From the NCBI GenBank assembly GCA_002347985.1, contig DDYM01000013.1, forward strand, positions 16,313-23,605: a stretch of 7,293 bases of DNA. Direction: 5' to 3'. The stretch comes from Bacteroidetes bacterium UBA2234. Its GTDB lineage: Bacteria; Bacteroidota; Bacteroidia; NS11-12g; UBA955. The notes under the pieces were generated by a model that did not search any database, was not told where the DNA came from, and saw only the letters and a list, made by a program, of their open reading frames with translations. The number at the start of each line of letters is the position of its first letter. Positions within the stretch are counted from its first letter, which is position 1. The position numbers were made by a program, and so were the translations under genes. Shown piece by piece: positions 6,834-7,293 of this stretch.

Positions 6834-6897
6834 GTTGCAAGAAAATTCACAAAAAATTTGATTTTTTTTCGAATCCCAAAGGACTCTCTCAATAAAA

Positions 6898-7293
6898 TTA
6901 TTTTCCGTTGACAGAATTCACCGCTTCCAGAGAGTTTTTATAGTCCCTCACAGCCCTAAAAATACCCAAGGCTATCTTTTGCTGCCCTTCATTCGATTTC
7001 AAACTCACTCTATCAACTGAATTTGTTAGAAAACCCGTCTCAACCAACACACTTGGCATCGAAGTTTGCCACAAAACCAAGAAACCCGCCTGCTTTACCC
7101 CCCTTGTTTTGATTGGACTCAACTTACTCGTATGACTTTCAATGCCCGTAGCCAATTTCAAACTCTGCTTCATAAAAGCATTTTGGACCAAACTAAATAT
7201 AATATGTCCTTCCGGAGAGTCAGGATCAAAACCGCCATATCTCGAATTCTCCTTATAGTCGGATTCATAAGTAATCACCGAATTCTCACGTTT
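6898..7293 (-). CDS. N-acetylmuramoyl-L-alanine amidase (Amidase_3), C-terminal part only
   Basis: The last 131 codons of a gene whose 5' end lies beyond the right edge. The frame is open to base 7293, so the GTG at 7278 is internal and not a start. It matches the C-terminal half of the zinc-dependent Amidase_3 domain, which cuts the bond between MurNAc and the stem peptide in peptidoglycan. The edge begins with KRENSVI, a stretch typical of Bacteroidota amidases, followed by GFDPDSPEGHIIFSL (21-35 of the visible part), RGVKQAGFLVL (64-74) and MPSVLVETGFLTN (79-91). The glutamate in VETGFLTN (85) is the usual catalytic glutamate. The zinc-binding histidines and first glutamate would lie outside the window. 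The protein should act in the periplasm on cell-wall turnover or cell separation. In related genomes this gene commonly precedes an MCE gene; here the giant surface protein gene stands between them. Confidence 0.92.
   Translation of the reverse strand, partial: KRENSVITYESDYKENSRYGGFDPDSPEGHIIFSLVQNAFMKQSLKLATGIESHTSKLSPIKTRGVKQAGFLVLWQTSMPSVLVETGFLTNSVDRVSLKSNEGQQKIALGIFRAVRDYKNSLEAVNSVNGK

Noticed and set aside
6610..6840. Short open frames on both strands over the signal-peptide end of the giant gene
   Set aside because: They are out-of-frame shadows of the signal peptide and first module of the giant gene, with no domain and no separate start signals.
6871..6886. GAATCC/GGACTC hairpin after the amidase gene as a terminator
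   Set aside because: The stem is only six pairs with one wobble, and on the - strand it is followed by an A-run instead of a T-run.
7276..7278. GTG at 7278 as the start of the amidase gene
   Set aside because: The frame continues open to the window edge and encodes KRENS directly upstream, conserved in Amidase_3 proteins, so the gene is cut by the edge and this codon is internal.

Overview
The window looks like a chromosomal segment of a member of the Bacteroidota, probably of the Chitinophagales/Sphingobacteriales/Cytophagales type. The main evidence is a type IX secretion (T9SS) C-terminal sorting domain on a giant surface protein, and GEVED, PKD and DUF5011-like Ig modules typical of that phylum. 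A Bacteroidota-style MCE/MlaD protein and an Amidase_3 gene, AT-rich intergenic DNA, weak or absent Shine-Dalgarno sequences, and promoter-like sequences resembling TTTG-N(19-21)-TAnnTTTG agree with this. I cannot name a genus from the sequence.

Left part (1-1531, + strand): an AT-rich control region of at least 276 bp, with no gene, precedes a two-gene unit. The first gene encodes a small ECF-type sigma-70 factor. Sixteen bases after its stop comes a seven-helix lycopene cyclase of the CrtYcd type (carotenoid ring formation). The control region holds nine copies of TTGTNNAA on the two strands, several extending to TTGTNNAACTTAT. The last copies overlap the best promoter candidate. This is the most interesting unexplained structure in the window and may be the operator of a light- or stress-controlled carotenoid regulon, but no regulator gene for it is visible here.

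Middle and right part (1625-7293, - strand): reading leftwards, the 3' part of an N-acetylmuramoyl-L-alanine amidase gene (5' end outside the window) is followed by a 1361-codon secreted, multi-domain surface protein. A very strong intrinsic terminator follows that gene, and then comes an MCE/MlaD-family lipid-transport protein, convergent with the cyclase. In many Bacteroidota the amidase and the MCE gene are direct neighbours, so the giant gene looks like a lineage-specific insertion into that envelope pair. It carries its own leader and terminator.

The protein-coding genes belong to recognisable families. No RNA gene, CRISPR array, insertion sequence or defence system was found. The novelty here is regulatory (the repeat array, a palindrome over the cyclase start) and architectural (the giant T9SS substrate and where it sits), not an obviously new enzymatic system.
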